Shown: positions 7,623-14,447 of the stretch, piece by piece | Numbering within the stretch: position 1 is the stretch's first letter | Layout of the letters: the number at the start of each line of letters is the position of its first letter | From: an uncultured Prevotella sp. | GTDB taxonomy: Bacteria; Bacteroidota; Bacteroidia; Bacteroidales; Bacteroidaceae | Direction of reading: 5' to 3' | Assembly: GCA_946999045.1 (NCBI GenBank) | Contig: CAMQBR010000043.1 | Coordinates: 1 to 16,462, forward strand | Length of the DNA: 16,462 nucleotides | The notes under the pieces: model-generated | Databases searched by the model: none | Seen by the model: the letters and a program-made list of their open reading frames with translations, nothing else | What the model was told of the DNA's origin: nothing | Position numbers and translations under genes: made by a program

Positions 7623-8024
7623 TATTATGCAAAAATAATGCAATCCAAAAGCAAAACCTGCTTAGTAATGTTTAAAACGAACTTGAATATTTTTTTTACT
7701 TATAATAGAGTGTATGAAATGCTGATGCGAACAAGCCCTAAGAGGGTAATGTATTATAGTGTAGGGCCTTGCCTCTATGTAATTGCTCTGCTCTGTTGTA
7801 AAACTATTGTCCCCTAAAGGGGACGAATAATTAAAAACATTTCTCATAATTGTACCATTATAATTATGCTGCCCTTATAGGGTTGCAGCTGAGTGAGTTA
7901 AGTCTTTTAGGGTAGGCTTCTATCTTATATTATATTGACCTTTCAAGGCTTATTGTTCAAGCTTTTAAAAACCTACTGGTTTGATATTGCTGAGACGCAG
8001 TCTATTTTATGCAAAGGTAATAAA
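7623..8024 (-). repeat. Dispersed intergenic repeat, copy 1 (upstream of glnS)
   Basis: This stretch aligns with 13769-14203 along its whole length. The best-conserved core is 7778-7858 against 13929-14008, with about half a dozen mismatches and a few small gaps by hand alignment. It contains short GC-rich hairpins in AT-rich DNA, including CCCT-AAG-AGGG (7736-7746) and GTCCCC-TAAA-GGGGAC (7809-7824). Both ends carry an ATGCAAA sequence that reads as a -7 box on the minus strand: TATTTTTG at 7630-7637 and TACCTTTG at 8012-8019. Reading frames inside are not shared with the second copy, which argues against a protein. Together with 7560-7622 and 8025-8144 it fills the 585-bp gap between glnS and mltG. 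Confidence 0.75.
7630..7637 (-). promoter_or_regulatory. -7 promoter element upstream of glnS
   Basis: On the minus strand 7637-7630 reads TATTTTTG, a full match to the Bacteroidetes TAnnTTTG box, about 70 bp before the glnS ATG. No TTTG sits at the usual 19-21 bp upstream (the nearest has a 14-bp spacer), so the call rests on the -7 box and position. Confidence 0.45.
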
Positions 8025-8027
8025 AAT

Positions 8028-8055
8028 TAAAGAGTTATCCCCCCTTATAGCTCTT
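8028..8055 (-). terminator. Possible terminator downstream of mltG
   Basis: On the minus strand AAGAGCTAT (8055-8047) pairs with ATAACTCTT (8038-8030), with one C/A mismatch, around an AAGGGGGG loop, and is followed by TAATTTTTATT. The stem is modest, but the position 90 bp after the mltG stop and the T-rich tail fit a terminator. Confidence 0.4.
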
Positions 8056-8144
8056 GTTTTTGCAATAATTATCTAAATATAATATATAAAGTTATTTTCT
8101 ATGGAGACAGCTTATACAAAAATGTCTTATATTTTATTCTTAAT

Positions 8145-9191
8145 TTATTGTATGCCATGTTTGTCTAGTGCCGCAGCATATTTGCTGGCATTAGCTAAAT
8201 GCTCATGATAGGTGCGGGCAAAGTTATGAGTACCACTAAAGTCTTCTTTAGCGCACATATATAGATAATCATGATGTACCATATTGAGCACAGCATCAAT
8301 GCCTGCAATGGTTGGTATACGTATAGGTCCAGGAGGTAAACCTGGGTACTTATATGTGTTGTATGGACTATCTATAAATAAAAGATTTTGATAAATGCGT
8401 CGCAAATCAAACTTCTTCCAAGCAAATTTGATGGTAGGGTCGGCTTGTAAAGGCATTCCTTCTGGATATTCTTTCGTGCGAACCATTAATCTATTGTAAT
8501 ACATACCAGCAATCATTGGCTTTTCTTGGTTATTAGCCGTCTCTTCATCCACAATACTGGCAAGTGTTATTACTTGGTTTTCTGTTAAATTTAAATTCTT
8601 TGCTTTTGCTTTTCTTGAGCTATTCCAAAAGTTATTACTTTCTTTATGCATTCTATCTAATAGCTTGTCTATGTTTATATTCCAGTAAATATCGTAGGTA
8701 TTGGGGATAAACATACAGGCGATAGTGTAAGTGTTGTAACCATATTTCAGACATTTTTTTTTATTATTTAGAGCCCTTAGAATTGTAGTACTATCCAACA
8801 TCAATTTCTTAGATAGTTCCGAAGCTAGTCTATCCATAGTTCTTACCGATGGAATGGTAAGGCTTACAGGAGCTTGTACACCATTTTTGAGATGTCTAAA
8901 CACTACAAAAGCTCCTTGTCCAGGTTTGATAGCGTAACGCCCCGTGCGTATATGTTCAGCATACTTACTGTGTCTTAGTAGGGTAGTGAAGCCGTGTAAA
9001 CTATGCTGGACGGCAATGGGTGTGAGCTTAGCTACCACAGAATCGGCTGTGTCATCGTTATCTACATAGATATAGTATGTAGACTTAGCCGTTGTGAACG
9101 ATGTAAAAAAATAATAATAAGTCAATCCAAATACCAATATCAGGCAAATGGCTGCTGCAATAAGATACTTATTTTTATGTTGTTTGTTCAT
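8145..9191 (-). CDS. mltG: Endolytic murein transglycosylase MltG (YceG family)
   Basis: This 348-residue membrane-anchored lytic transglycosylase cleaves nascent glycan strands and ends their elongation. A short basic N-terminus is followed by one membrane helix (about 9-30), then an extracytoplasmic region. Family landmarks are FIPNTYDIYW (161-170), the catalytic motif ASIVDEET (211-218) with its glutamates, YYNRL (231-235), MPLQADPTIKFA (246-257) and the closing LPPGPIRIPTIAGIDAV region. The frame is open to an ATG at 9320, but the promoter-like box at 9216-9223 lies inside that longer form, and the chosen ATG at 9191 puts the membrane helix at the N-terminus, as in the family. The homolog in E. 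coli works with the divisome. Genes on both sides are on the same strand but with gaps of over 200 bp. Confidence 0.94.
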   Translation of the reverse strand: MNKQHKNKYLIAAAICLILVFGLTYYYFFTSFTTAKSTYYIYVDNDDTADSVVAKLTPIAVQHSLHGFTTLLRHSKYAEHIRTGRYAIKPGQGAFVVFRHLKNGVQAPVSLTIPSVRTMDRLASELSKKLMLDSTTILRALNNKKKCLKYGYNTYTIACMFIPNTYDIYWNINIDKLLDRMHKESNNFWNSSRKAKAKNLNLTENQVITLASIVDEETANNQEKPMIAGMYYNRLMVRTKEYPEGMPLQADPTIKFAWKKFDLRRIYQNLLFIDSPYNTYKYPGLPPGPIRIPTIAGIDAVLNMVHHDYLYMCAKEDFSGTHNFARTYHEHLANASKYAAALDKHGIQ

Positions 9192-9215
9192 TTTACAAAA
9201 ATCTTTTATCATCTG

Positions 9216-9246
9216 CAAAGGTAGTAGAACTTGCACATACACCAAA
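9216..9246 (-). promoter_or_regulatory. mltG promoter
   Basis: On the minus strand TTTG (9246-9243) is followed by a 19-bp spacer and TACCTTTG (9223-9216), a full match to the Bacteroidetes sigma-A consensus. The expected start of transcription near 9211 leaves a leader of about 20 nt before the ATG at 9191 and excludes the longer upstream start codons. Confidence 0.75.
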
Positions 9247-9438
9247 ATAAAATAGGTATAATTTATGTCATTCGGTACATCTATTGTCAATATTTGATGA
9301 AGATAAATATGGTTTATCACAAAATCTATAAGCCATGGATAAATCCGAAGAAATGCTCAACTCTTCATTTTGTTTTAGGCTATTTCTATGAAAAGTCATT
9401 TAGTGGCATATTTATTTTGCAAGGATGATGTTATTCTG

Positions 9439-10467
9439 TTATCGTAACATAGCCAAGAGTTTGTTATTGTCGGTCTTTGAACCAACAGAAATGCGCAAAC
9501 AATTATTACATAAAGGCATATTTGTGCAGTTGTAAAGATAGATGTTATTTTGTATCAAGAAGTTATATACTTCTTGTACGTTATTCATTTTAGCTAAAAA
9601 GAAATTAGCTTTTGATGGAAAAACTTTCACACATTGTGGTAAAAGAGAAAAAGCATTTTGCATACGTTTGCACTCTTGCACAATTGTTGTTATGCGCTTT
9701 TCAACCTCAAATCTGTCTTTTAGCGTGGCGGTAGCCTGTTGTTGTGTAAAGGTACTTATATGGTAAGGGGATGTTATTTTGTTGAATTGTTCAATAATTT
9801 CAGGATGTGCGTAGCCCATACTCAGTCTAAGTGAAGCGCATGCCCACGCTTTACTCATTGAATCTAAAATGATAAGGTTGGGATAATGTGCCAGATATTT
9901 ACGGAAAGATGCTTGTTTAGAAAAGTCTATGTACGATTCGTCAAGTACTACAATGCTTTGAAAACTTTGCAGCACTTCTTTTATAATATTTTCTTCAATG
10001 CAATTTCCTGTAGGGCTGTTAGGGCTGCAGAGCCATATCACTTTTGTTTTATGATTGCAAGCAGAAAGTATTTTTTTTGCAGATATGCCAAAATGTTCAT
10101 CCAACAGAACAGGGAGATATTTTACATTATTAATGCGAGCATATATTTCGTAAAGCGTCCTAGTAGGAGCTATCGCTACTACATTATCTGATTTCGGTTC
10201 ACAAAAGATACGGTATATAAAGTCAACCATCTCGTCTAAACCGTTACCTAAAAAAATATAGTTGGTTGGTATTTGCTTAACTTCGCTCAGTACATCCTTC
10301 AATTCTGCTTGAAAGGGGTCTGGATAGCGATTAAAAGGTTTGTTATATGGATTTTCATTCATATTCAAACAACAATCTGTTTTGTGATTAGGTTGTTCAG
10401 ATACCAATTGATGTCTTGGTATTAAATCCCATATATTGGGGCGAACAAGCTGTTTTAATGGTTTCAT
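9439..10467 (-). CDS. hisC: Histidinol-phosphate aminotransferase (class I/II PLP enzyme)
   Basis: This 342-residue PLP aminotransferase interconverts histidinol phosphate and imidazole-acetol phosphate in histidine synthesis. Fold-type I landmarks: NMNENPYN (35-42), FLGNGLDE (72-79), CSPNSPTGN (147-155, N150), LDESYIDFS (175-183, D176 and Y179), and the PLP lysine K206 in DSMSKAWACASLRL (202-215) with R214. The C-terminus CLRISVGSKTDNN (323-335) has the substrate-carboxylate arginine, R325. It most resembles Bacteroides HisC. It stands alone, with no other his gene in view, and the usual PTY motif after the GNG segment reads PTR (101-103). It may therefore be a divergent or broader-specificity aminotransferase, for example for aromatic amino acids. 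The start is the ATG at 10467. Confidence 0.88.
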   Translation of the reverse strand: MKPLKQLVRPNIWDLIPRHQLVSEQPNHKTDCCLNMNENPYNKPFNRYPDPFQAELKDVLSEVKQIPTNYIFLGNGLDEMVDFIYRIFCEPKSDNVVAIAPTRTLYEIYARINNVKYLPVLLDEHFGISAKKILSACNHKTKVIWLCSPNSPTGNCIEENIIKEVLQSFQSIVVLDESYIDFSKQASFRKYLAHYPNLIILDSMSKAWACASLRLSMGYAHPEIIEQFNKITSPYHISTFTQQQATATLKDRFEVEKRITTIVQECKRMQNAFSLLPQCVKVFPSKANFFLAKMNNVQEVYNFLIQNNIYLYNCTNMPLCNNCLRISVGSKTDNNKLLAMLR

Positions 10468-10608
10468 ACAAGTAAAGATAGTTGTTAAAACGTTATATAA
10501 ATTAATAGGTAATAGCTTGCCTGTGCTTATTTTTTCTCAGCTATTGCAATTTTAAACAAATTGTTTTATTGCAGTTAGCTTTGTCGAAAAGGTTCTTAAA
10601 AAGTAATG

Positions 10609-10640
10609 CAAAAATAGCTAATTTGCTTGATATATGCAAG
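10609..10640 (-). promoter_or_regulatory. Putative hisC promoter, overlapping the mltF promoter
   Basis: On the minus strand CTTG (10640-10637) precedes TATTTTTG (10616-10609) by 20 bp. The -7 box is a full TAnnTTTG match and the upstream box matches three of four bases. It would give a leader of about 135 nt containing an AATAGCT/AGCTATT stem (10511-10517 and 10539-10545). A second, weaker box TATCTTTA (10480-10473) lies just before the ATG and could drive a near-leaderless message instead. Confidence 0.5.
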
Positions 10641-10656
10641 TTTTGTTGTATTTTTG
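10626..10656 (+). promoter_or_regulatory. Putative mltF promoter, nearly abutting the start codon
   Basis: CTTG (10626-10629), a 19-bp spacer and TATTTTTG (10649-10656) match the Bacteroidetes pattern; a full TTTG lies at 10622-10625 with a longer 23-bp spacer. The -7 box ends 4 bp before the ATG at 10661, so the message would be leaderless or nearly so. It also rules out the upstream in-frame ATG at 10634. Confidence 0.55.
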
Positions 10657-10660
10657 CGTC

Positions 10661-11863
10661 ATGAAGCAACATTGTTATCATACTTTATATCATATTTTGT
10701 GCTATTTGCTTCTGATTACATTTATATGTAGTTTGAGTGCGTGTCATGAAGAGAAAAAGGCAATAGAAACGCCATGGGGTACTACATTAGGTAGTGATAC
10801 TACCGATTGTGGTGAGAAATTTGGCTTGGATGACATTATACATAATGGAGAATTGATAATGCTTACCATGACAGGTCCTGAAACATATTACGATTATCAT
10901 GGTCATGGTATGGGGCTTCAATATTTGTTGTGTGAAAGGTTTGCGGAAAAAATAGGGGTGTCGTTGCGCGTAGAGGTGTGCAAAGATACACTTGAGATGA
11001 TTGATAAAGTAAAACAAGGCGATGGAGATATTATAGCGTTTCAACTTCCTGTGCAGAAAAACGGATTGCTTTATACTCATGTATCCATCGATTCACTTAA
11101 AACTAAATGGGCAGTAAGAAAGGATAATGAGGAATTAGCTGATTCTCTTAATAACTGGTTCAAGCCTGCAATGATAGCTCAAATGCGTGCACAAGAGTCA
11201 TTCTTGTTGTCTACTCGCAGTGTTATTCGCAGAGTATATTCTCCATTTCTTAGTCGTTCGCAAGGGGTTATTTCTCGTTATGATACTTATTTTAAGCAGT
11301 ATGCATCACTTGTTCGATGGGATTGGAGACTAATGGCTGCCCAATGTTATCAAGAATCAACCTTCGATCCTAATGCAAAGTCCTGGGCAGGTGCCTGTGG
11401 CTTAATGCAGATTATGCCAAGTACTGCAGCTCATTTAGGTTTACCTATGTCAGATATCCATCAGCCCGAACAAAATATTGCTGCTGCAGCACAGTATCTA
11501 CGAGAGTTAAGTCAGCATTTTAGTGATATATATAATGTGAAAGAGCGTCAATATTTTGTATTGGCAAGCTATAATGGTGGTTTTCATCATGTACGTGATG
11601 CTATGGCTCTTACCAAAAAGTATGGAGGTAACCCTTATAGCTGGTGCGATGTATCAGAGTATATTTTAAAGTTGAGTAGTGCTGCTTACTATCTTGATCC
11701 TGTTGTAAAATACGGATATATGCGAGGTGCGGAAACGATAGATTATGTAGAACGTATCCGAGTAAGGTATGCTCAATATCGTGGTGTAGCATCGGGTAGC
11801 TGTAGAGGATATGGCTCGCAAGTGCCACGAAGAGCAAAACACGCATACAGGTTTCATGTATAA
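10661..11863 (+). CDS. mltF: MltF-like membrane-bound lytic murein transglycosylase (lipoprotein)
   Basis: The 400-residue product should be a lipoprotein that cuts peptidoglycan glycan strands. A signal peptide (1-27) ends in the lipobox LSAC (25-28), with Cys28 the lipidated residue. Residues of about 50-165 resemble a solute-binding (SBP_bac_3) module, but at about 110 residues it is roughly half the usual size. The SLT catalytic domain covers about 205-350: QCYQESTFDP (228-237) with catalytic Glu232, GLMQIMPSTA (247-256) and ASYNGG (302-307), all hallmark family-1 SLT motifs. The C-terminus is rich in Arg, Gly and Ser. The chosen ATG starts the signal peptide and follows the promoter; the frame is open from 10634. 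It is transcribed divergently from hisC and ends at a strong bidirectional terminator. Confidence 0.92.
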   Translation: MKQHCYHTLYHILCYLLLITFICSLSACHEEKKAIETPWGTTLGSDTTDCGEKFGLDDIIHNGELIMLTMTGPETYYDYHGHGMGLQYLLCERFAEKIGVSLRVEVCKDTLEMIDKVKQGDGDIIAFQLPVQKNGLLYTHVSIDSLKTKWAVRKDNEELADSLNNWFKPAMIAQMRAQESFLLSTRSVIRRVYSPFLSRSQGVISRYDTYFKQYASLVRWDWRLMAAQCYQESTFDPNAKSWAGACGLMQIMPSTAAHLGLPMSDIHQPEQNIAAAAQYLRELSQHFSDIYNVKERQYFVLASYNGGFHHVRDAMALTKKYGGNPYSWCDVSEYILKLSSAAYYLDPVVKYGYMRGAETIDYVERIRVRYAQYRGVASGSCRGYGSQVPRRAKHAYRFHV

Positions 11864-11896
11864 GATGTCTTTTTACAAGAGGAGCTATTGTGAAAT

Positions 11897-11960
11897 AAAA
11901 AAGGAGTTAATGTGAGTAAATAGACAAATAAGTCAGTTAGCTCCCATTAACTCCTTTTTT
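11897..11960. terminator. Bidirectional intrinsic terminator
   Basis: AAAAAAGGAGTTAATG (11897-11912) is the exact reverse complement of 11945-11960. This gives a 16-bp stem, extended by three pairs after one mismatch, with a loop of about 24 nt. Each arm ends in a run of six A or T, so the stem has a T tail in both directions. It sits between the convergent mltF (+) and membrane-protein (-) genes and should stop transcription from both sides. Confidence 0.9.
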
Positions 11961-11986
11961 ACTTTCCAATACCTATTTATCCGCAA

Positions 11987-12886
11987 TTACTCGTCTTTTA
12001 AGGTCTCTTTCTGTATTTGTTGTCTCTCTCTTTTCTCTTTTATTTTAGCTTCTACCGTACCATATATATAATAACAAATATATATGGCAATGGTGATGAT
12101 AGCCATAACAAATATATAAGATATAAATGATGTAACGGATAGGAGAATATAAAAGTACGAAGGTAAGGTGTTGGCATCACCTTGTGTTACACTTATTTTA
12201 GATAATATTTGAGATGTTTCGAGGATTGTTAAAGGCATTCCTAATACAGCAGATGTTACCAATAAGATAATTCCAAATAGAAATAGGGTAGGAAGTATAA
12301 AGCCAAGACACTTTAAGCCAGTGAGATACCCTCTCATTACATGTGATTTGAATTTAGCATTTGGCTCGTTTATATATTTTTGAAATGCGTATGTAAAGGG
12401 CATAAGCAGTATCAATACTACCACAAAAACTACAGGATATATCCATGTTATAATAGAAGTGCTGGGATGTTGAGTAGAGAGAGAGGTTGTTGCTGATTGA
12501 ACAGATATTATGAAAAATGAGATAACAGCTATCAGCAAAATAGCAGAAATAGCCAGTACAAGTACTGCCAGCCTAATATGTCGCAGCAAATTGCATTTTA
12601 CCCCATTGTTATTGAGCATATTGGTGGTTAGTGTTGCGTACCATACCAAAGAAGCAAACATTAAAATGTATGCAATGATACAGCAAATGTTGATAAATGT
12701 TTGCTCCTTTGTTTCTATGTTTGTGACTTGTGTGTTGCATATTGTGCATACACTACCCAATACAGAAAATACAAGTACAGCAATCCAATTGCTCTTGATA
12801 AGAGGCATAACATTTGAACAAAACAGGAGAAATGCCTGTTTGATACATGCGGCTATGCTTCTATTTTTATATAATTCTTTTTCCAT
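11987..12886 (-). CDS. Uncharacterised six-segment integral membrane protein
   Basis: I do not recognise a named family. With the ATG at 12886 the product is 299 residues. The hydrophobic segments are about 34-52, 66-86, 105-129, 147-168, 194-218 and 246-275, and a highly charged C-terminal tail (KAKIKEKRERQQ and on) is probably cytoplasmic. An amphipathic N-terminal stretch, SIAACIKQAFLLFCSN, precedes the first segment. The frame is open to another ATG at 12913, which would add nine residues (MSNIFLSIT); the shorter form starts with a charged MEKELYKN more typical of such proteins, but both are possible. It lies 41 nt (or 14 nt) downstream of the rRNA methyltransferase gene on the same strand and is probably co-transcribed. 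No transporter or enzyme motif is visible. Confidence 0.85.
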   Translation of the reverse strand: MEKELYKNRSIAACIKQAFLLFCSNVMPLIKSNWIAVLVFSVLGSVCTICNTQVTNIETKEQTFINICCIIAYILMFASLVWYATLTTNMLNNNGVKCNLLRHIRLAVLVLAISAILLIAVISFFIISVQSATTSLSTQHPSTSIITWIYPVVFVVVLILLMPFTYAFQKYINEPNAKFKSHVMRGYLTGLKCLGFILPTLFLFGIILLVTSAVLGMPLTILETSQILSKISVTQGDANTLPSYFYILLSVTSFISYIFVMAIITIAIYICYYIYGTVEAKIKEKRERQQIQKETLKDE

Positions 12887-12927
12887 TGTAATTGATAAAA
12901 ATATATTTGACACCTAAAGTTAAATCT

Positions 12928-13701
12928 CTATTTTCTTCTCTTAAACTCACTGCATGTTATGGCAGTAGCCACAGCAACGTTTAAACTTTCTGCCTTGTGA
13001 ACTTGATTTGAGAAGTTAGGAATAAGTAATGGCTTGTTAATCAAATCTCTTACTACAGCCGAAATACCTTTCCCTTCATTTCCCATTATGATAAGTCCAT
13101 TATTACTCAGGGCTTGTTGATAAATGTCGTTGCCATCTAATAGCGTACCATAAATAGGAGTATCATTAGGAAGAGAGTTGATGTAGTTGGGCAATGATGT
13201 GTATATAACCTGTACATGAGCCAAACTTCCCATTGTAGCTTGTATCACCTTTGGATTATAAACATCAGTGGTGTCTTCACTACAGATAATGGTTGAAATG
13301 CCAAACCAGTCGGCTATACGTATAATAGTACCTAAGTTACCTGGGTCTTGTACTCCATCTAATGCCAATACCAGTTGGTTATGTATATGTGTATAAGCAA
13401 TTGTTGAACGTTGTTTAAAGGTGCATAGCACATCTTGTGGATGTTGTAAAATGCTTGCTTTGTTCAGTTCTTCACGAGAGACTTCAATAACATTGGCTTT
13501 TTCATGCAAATACTTATTTATCAATTGTTGGTTACTTGCTTGTTTAAGCCACTTGGTTGTAGCAACCAATAGTTCTGGTTGAAAACTTACCAGTAAGTCT
13601 CCAACAACCTTAGGTCCTTCAGCTACAAATGTAGAGTTGGCTTCACGACCTTTTTTATATTGTAAAGAGTGTATGTATTTTAGCTTTGCTTTGCTAATCA
13701 T
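12928..13701 (-). CDS. TrmH/SpoU-family RNA 2'-O-methyltransferase
   Basis: This 257-residue SPOUT methyltransferase transfers a methyl group from S-adenosylmethionine to a ribose 2'-OH, most likely in rRNA. An N-terminal substrate-binding domain (about 1-100, with FVAEGPKVVGDLL at 25-37) resembles the ribosome-directed RlmB/TsnR-like group. The catalytic domain has the three family motifs: LDGVQDPGNLGTIIRIADWFG (114-134, with N122 and R128), IIMGNEGKGIS (204-214, E209) and KAESLNVAVATAI (236-248, S239 and N241), which build the trefoil knot. The target nucleotide cannot be assigned. The start is the ATG at 13701. A good promoter lies about 100 bp upstream, partly within the second copy of the dispersed repeat, and the downstream membrane-protein gene is probably in the same transcript. 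Confidence 0.95.
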   Translation of the reverse strand: MISKAKLKYIHSLQYKKGREANSTFVAEGPKVVGDLLVSFQPELLVATTKWLKQASNQQLINKYLHEKANVIEVSREELNKASILQHPQDVLCTFKQRSTIAYTHIHNQLVLALDGVQDPGNLGTIIRIADWFGISTIICSEDTTDVYNPKVIQATMGSLAHVQVIYTSLPNYINSLPNDTPIYGTLLDGNDIYQQALSNNGLIIMGNEGKGISAVVRDLINKPLLIPNFSNQVHKAESLNVAVATAITCSEFKRRK

Positions 13702-13719
13702 GTTCTTTATATTGCTATA

Positions 13720-13733
13720 TTATGTGCACATAA
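13720..13733. promoter_or_regulatory. Perfect 14-bp palindrome in the methyltransferase leader
   Basis: TTATGTGCACATAA is its own reverse complement. It lies 18-32 bp upstream of the methyltransferase ATG, inside the predicted 5' untranslated region. It could be an operator for a dimeric regulator or a small RNA hairpin. No regulator is identified. Confidence 0.35.
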
Positions 13734-13768
13734 GCAAGTAGGTTAAATGTTAATCTTTACTTTGTGCT

Positions 13769-14203
13769 ATTATGCAAAAAATAGTGCAAACCTAATGCAA
13801 AAGTAAGTTTAGTAACATAGAAAAATCAAATTGGGTATTTATTTATTGATTTATAATAGAGTACATGAAATGCTGATGAGAGCAACCCCTAAAAGGGCGA
13901 TATATAATAGCGTTTGGGGACTTCCTTATGTAATTGCGCTATGCTCTGTTGTAAAGTTATTGCCCCTAAAGGGACGAATAAATAAAATATTTCCCATAAT
14001 TGTACCATAATAATATTGTATACCCTTATAATTCTGTTGGCCCTTTCAAGGCCTTATTACAGAGAGGATAATCCTCAGAGATAGGGACAAGTCTCTATTC
14101 TTATATTATATCTCCCTTTCTTGGTTTTATTACTCAAGTTTTTTCAACTTTACTAACTTGTTTCTGTTGAGAAGCACCTATTCTTATGCAAAGATAAGAA
14201 TAA
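13769..14203 (-). repeat. Dispersed intergenic repeat, copy 2 (upstream of the TrmH-family gene)
   Basis: This is the diverged partner of 7623-8024, in the same orientation and likewise just upstream of a minus-strand gene. It keeps the CCCT-AAA-AGGG hairpin (13887-13897) and CCCCTAAAGGG (13964-13974). It also keeps the TGTAATTGC and CATAATTGTACCAT blocks, the TTATATTATAT block near 14100, and the terminal TTATGCAAA sequence that reads TATCTTTG (14196-14189) on the minus strand. It is about 30 bp longer than copy 1, mainly from extra sequence around 14030-14095 with a second CCCTTTCAAGG-like block. The open frames differ from those of copy 1. Confidence 0.75.
13798..13830 (-). promoter_or_regulatory. 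Promoter of the TrmH-family gene
   Basis: On the minus strand TTTG (13830-13827), a 21-bp spacer and TACTTTTG (13805-13798) match the Bacteroidetes consensus fully. The predicted leader is about 90 nt and contains the 14-bp palindrome. A second near-match lies in the ATGCAAAAAATAG sequence at 13772-13784. Confidence 0.65.
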
Positions 14204-14255
14204 CTCGGCTAAAATCAGCAAGAAAACGAAGAATAATGTAAGTATCTGTTTATAA

Positions 14256-14435
14256 ATGAATAAAGGTATCAGGTTTTCATACCTCTTATCTTCTCAGAAA
14301 GGCATTTTATGCAGGATTAGTGCGTTGTGCTACTACCTATCAGTTGTCTTTTTGAAAGACCTGATTCCATTAAGACAAGCGTGTTTCCCATTCTGGTATT
14401 AATTTACAGAACAGGCTTATAAGCCCTTCTGTTTG
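14256..14435 (-). ncRNA. Candidate structured small RNA
   Basis: A perfect -7 box TATCTTTG (14447-14440, minus strand) is followed within about 10 nt by five hairpins in a row. H1 pairs 14406-14411 with 14427-14432, with an inner GGCTT/AAGCC. H2 pairs ATCAG plus GTCTTT (14339-14351) with 14355-14365, with a TT bulge. H3 is AGG-TAGT-GC stems in 14313-14337. H4 is GCAT-TTT-ATGC (14302-14312). H5 pairs 14263-14269 with 14279-14285 and is followed on the minus strand by TTATTCATTTAT, which is terminator-like. No frame is long enough to be a gene. The -33 box is poor (no TTTG at the right distance). I could not match it to tmRNA, RNase P RNA or SRP RNA. It might belong to the Bacteroidales-1 or 6S type, untested. 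Confidence 0.4.
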
Positions 14436-14439
14436 TTTG

Positions 14440-14447
14440 CAAAGATA
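14440..14447 (-). promoter_or_regulatory. -7 element of the candidate small RNA
   Basis: On the minus strand the bases read TATCTTTG inside GTATCTTTGC, a full match to TAnnTTTG with the common trailing C. The predicted transcription start, about 14435, coincides with the foot of the first hairpin. No TTTG is found 19-21 bp upstream. Confidence 0.45.

Noticed and set aside
7662..7847. 61-residue minus-strand reading frame inside repeat copy 1
   Set aside because: The aligned region of copy 2 has frame-changing gaps and an early stop, so the conserved feature is nucleotide sequence, not a protein.
9191..9320. Longer mltG start at 9320 or 9212
   Set aside because: The promoter box at 9216-9223 and its expected start site lie inside or at these starts, and the extra residues would place non-family sequence before the membrane anchor.
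12510..12917. 135-residue plus-strand reading frame opposite the membrane protein
   Set aside because: It is antisense to a well-supported membrane protein, and its composition is what the complement of hydrophobic codons gives.
14256..14435. tmRNA, RNase P RNA or SRP RNA
   Set aside because: The conserved cores I know (tmRNA tag reading frame, the RNase P GAGGAAAGTC block, the SRP GNRA apical domain) are not present.
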